Shown here piece by piece: positions 63,715 through 64,000 of a stretch of 64,000 bases of DNA. A program made the translations under genes and the position numbers. The notes below the pieces were generated by a model. It was not told where the DNA came from, searched no databases, and worked only from the letters and a program-made list of their open reading frames with translations. Each line of letters starts with the position of its first letter. The stretch's first letter is position 1. The DNA lies in the NCBI GenBank assembly GCA_963718635.1, contig OY970367.1, positions 4,278,001-4,342,000 on the forward strand, written 5' to 3'. The stretch is from JAIOQJ01 sp963718635. GTDB lineage: Bacteria > Planctomycetota > Planctomycetia > Gemmatales > Gemmataceae.

Positions 63715-64000
63715 CAGGCTCTCCCCTTCCGAGTCGAATTGACCAGAAGTAGATACAGTTGATGCCACTCGTCGGCGGTCTGCGGTTGCCCGCCCCGAAA
63801 CTTCATGCTGGCCAAATCGCGAAGATCATCCGAACTGAGCGGTGTCTTCTGCGAAGCCATGCGCGTTTGGAAGTCTTGAAGGGACTGCGTTAATTCGACG
63901 GTCTGATTCTGAATTTGGACCGTAGCCAGAGACATGAGATCGGCCAAAGTCGTAGAAAGGGCGGTCGCAATCCGGAGGAGAACATCCGCCGACGGTTTTT
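63714..64000 (-). CDS. XRE-family HTH regulator, partial (runs off the window)
   Basis: The frame is open to the window edge, and its visible N-terminal part reads KPSADVLLRIATALSTTLAD, the last helices of an XRE/Cro HTH domain. It is followed by a C-terminal extension (VELTQSLQDFQTRMASQK). It forms an overlapping pair with the ImmA/IrrE peptidase gene and probably represses it and perhaps the operon further along. The start lies beyond base 64000. Confidence 0.7.
   Translation of the reverse strand, partial: KPSADVLLRIATALSTTLADLMSLATVQIQNQTVELTQSLQDFQTRMASQKTPLSSDDLRDLASMKFRGGQPQTADEWHQLYLLLVNSTRKGRA

Overview
The window looks like a bacterial chromosome with a large integrated mobile region. 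About 4.5 kb of ordinary genes (Uma2-type nuclease, serA, two small ORFs, an RlmI-like rRNA methyltransferase) is followed by accessory DNA that runs to the right edge. The gene families and the style of the integrase relics suggest a planctomycete (Planctomycetota), but there is no rRNA or other marker, so this is inference. The boundary is marked by the 3' half of a tRNA-Phe(GAA) gene at 4548-4594, the usual scar of tRNA-targeted integration.

Layout. (1) 0-4.5 kb: core genes. (2) 4.5-9.7 kb: plasmid-like backbone, with small element genes, a truncated SpeD-like gene abutting an XRE-regulator tail, iteron-like repeats, an HTH/coiled-coil protein and an RPA-family replication initiator. (3) 9.7-13 kb: a GT39-like membrane protein, a three-gene minus-strand operon with a terminator, and a nested 137-bp palindrome. 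(4) 13-31.4 kb: cargo, with a multicopper oxidase, two lipoproteins, a giant methylase-helicase gene broken in two places, and a minus-strand oxidoreductase/carbohydrate cluster (small-subunit-like protein, GMC oxidoreductase, a frameshifted unknown, two cupins, a GH13 amylase). Many genes here carry single-base frameshifts. (5) 31.4-46 kb: second backbone, with a DnaG-like primase, replication-relaxation protein, type IV coupling ATPase, a proteasome-like Ntn hydrolase, three methyltransferases, small zinc-ribbon genes, DUF932 and a tyrosine integrase. No relaxase or full type IV secretion system was recognised, so the element looks mobilisable rather than self-transmissible. (6) 46-64 kb: defence-like island. 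It begins with a 110-bp MITE-like element and a 1262-residue protein joining a PD-(D/E)xK nuclease domain, a helical repeat region and a PIN-like domain. A PIN/antitoxin pair sits among three integrase C-terminal relics. A five-gene minus-strand operon follows, transcribed from 62.2 to 51.3 kb: SNF2 helicase with DUF3883, DUF1156 adenine methylase (frameshifted), AAA ATPase, zinc/PD-(D/E)xK protein and DUF499 ATPase. An XRE regulator plus ImmA/IrrE peptidase pair lies upstream.

The best candidates for a poorly described system are the five-gene operon, where a methylase, helicase and DUF499 ATPase enclose a coupled ATPase-nuclease pair, and the stand-alone nuclease-repeat-PIN protein. Both are probably antiviral, inferred from domains and context.
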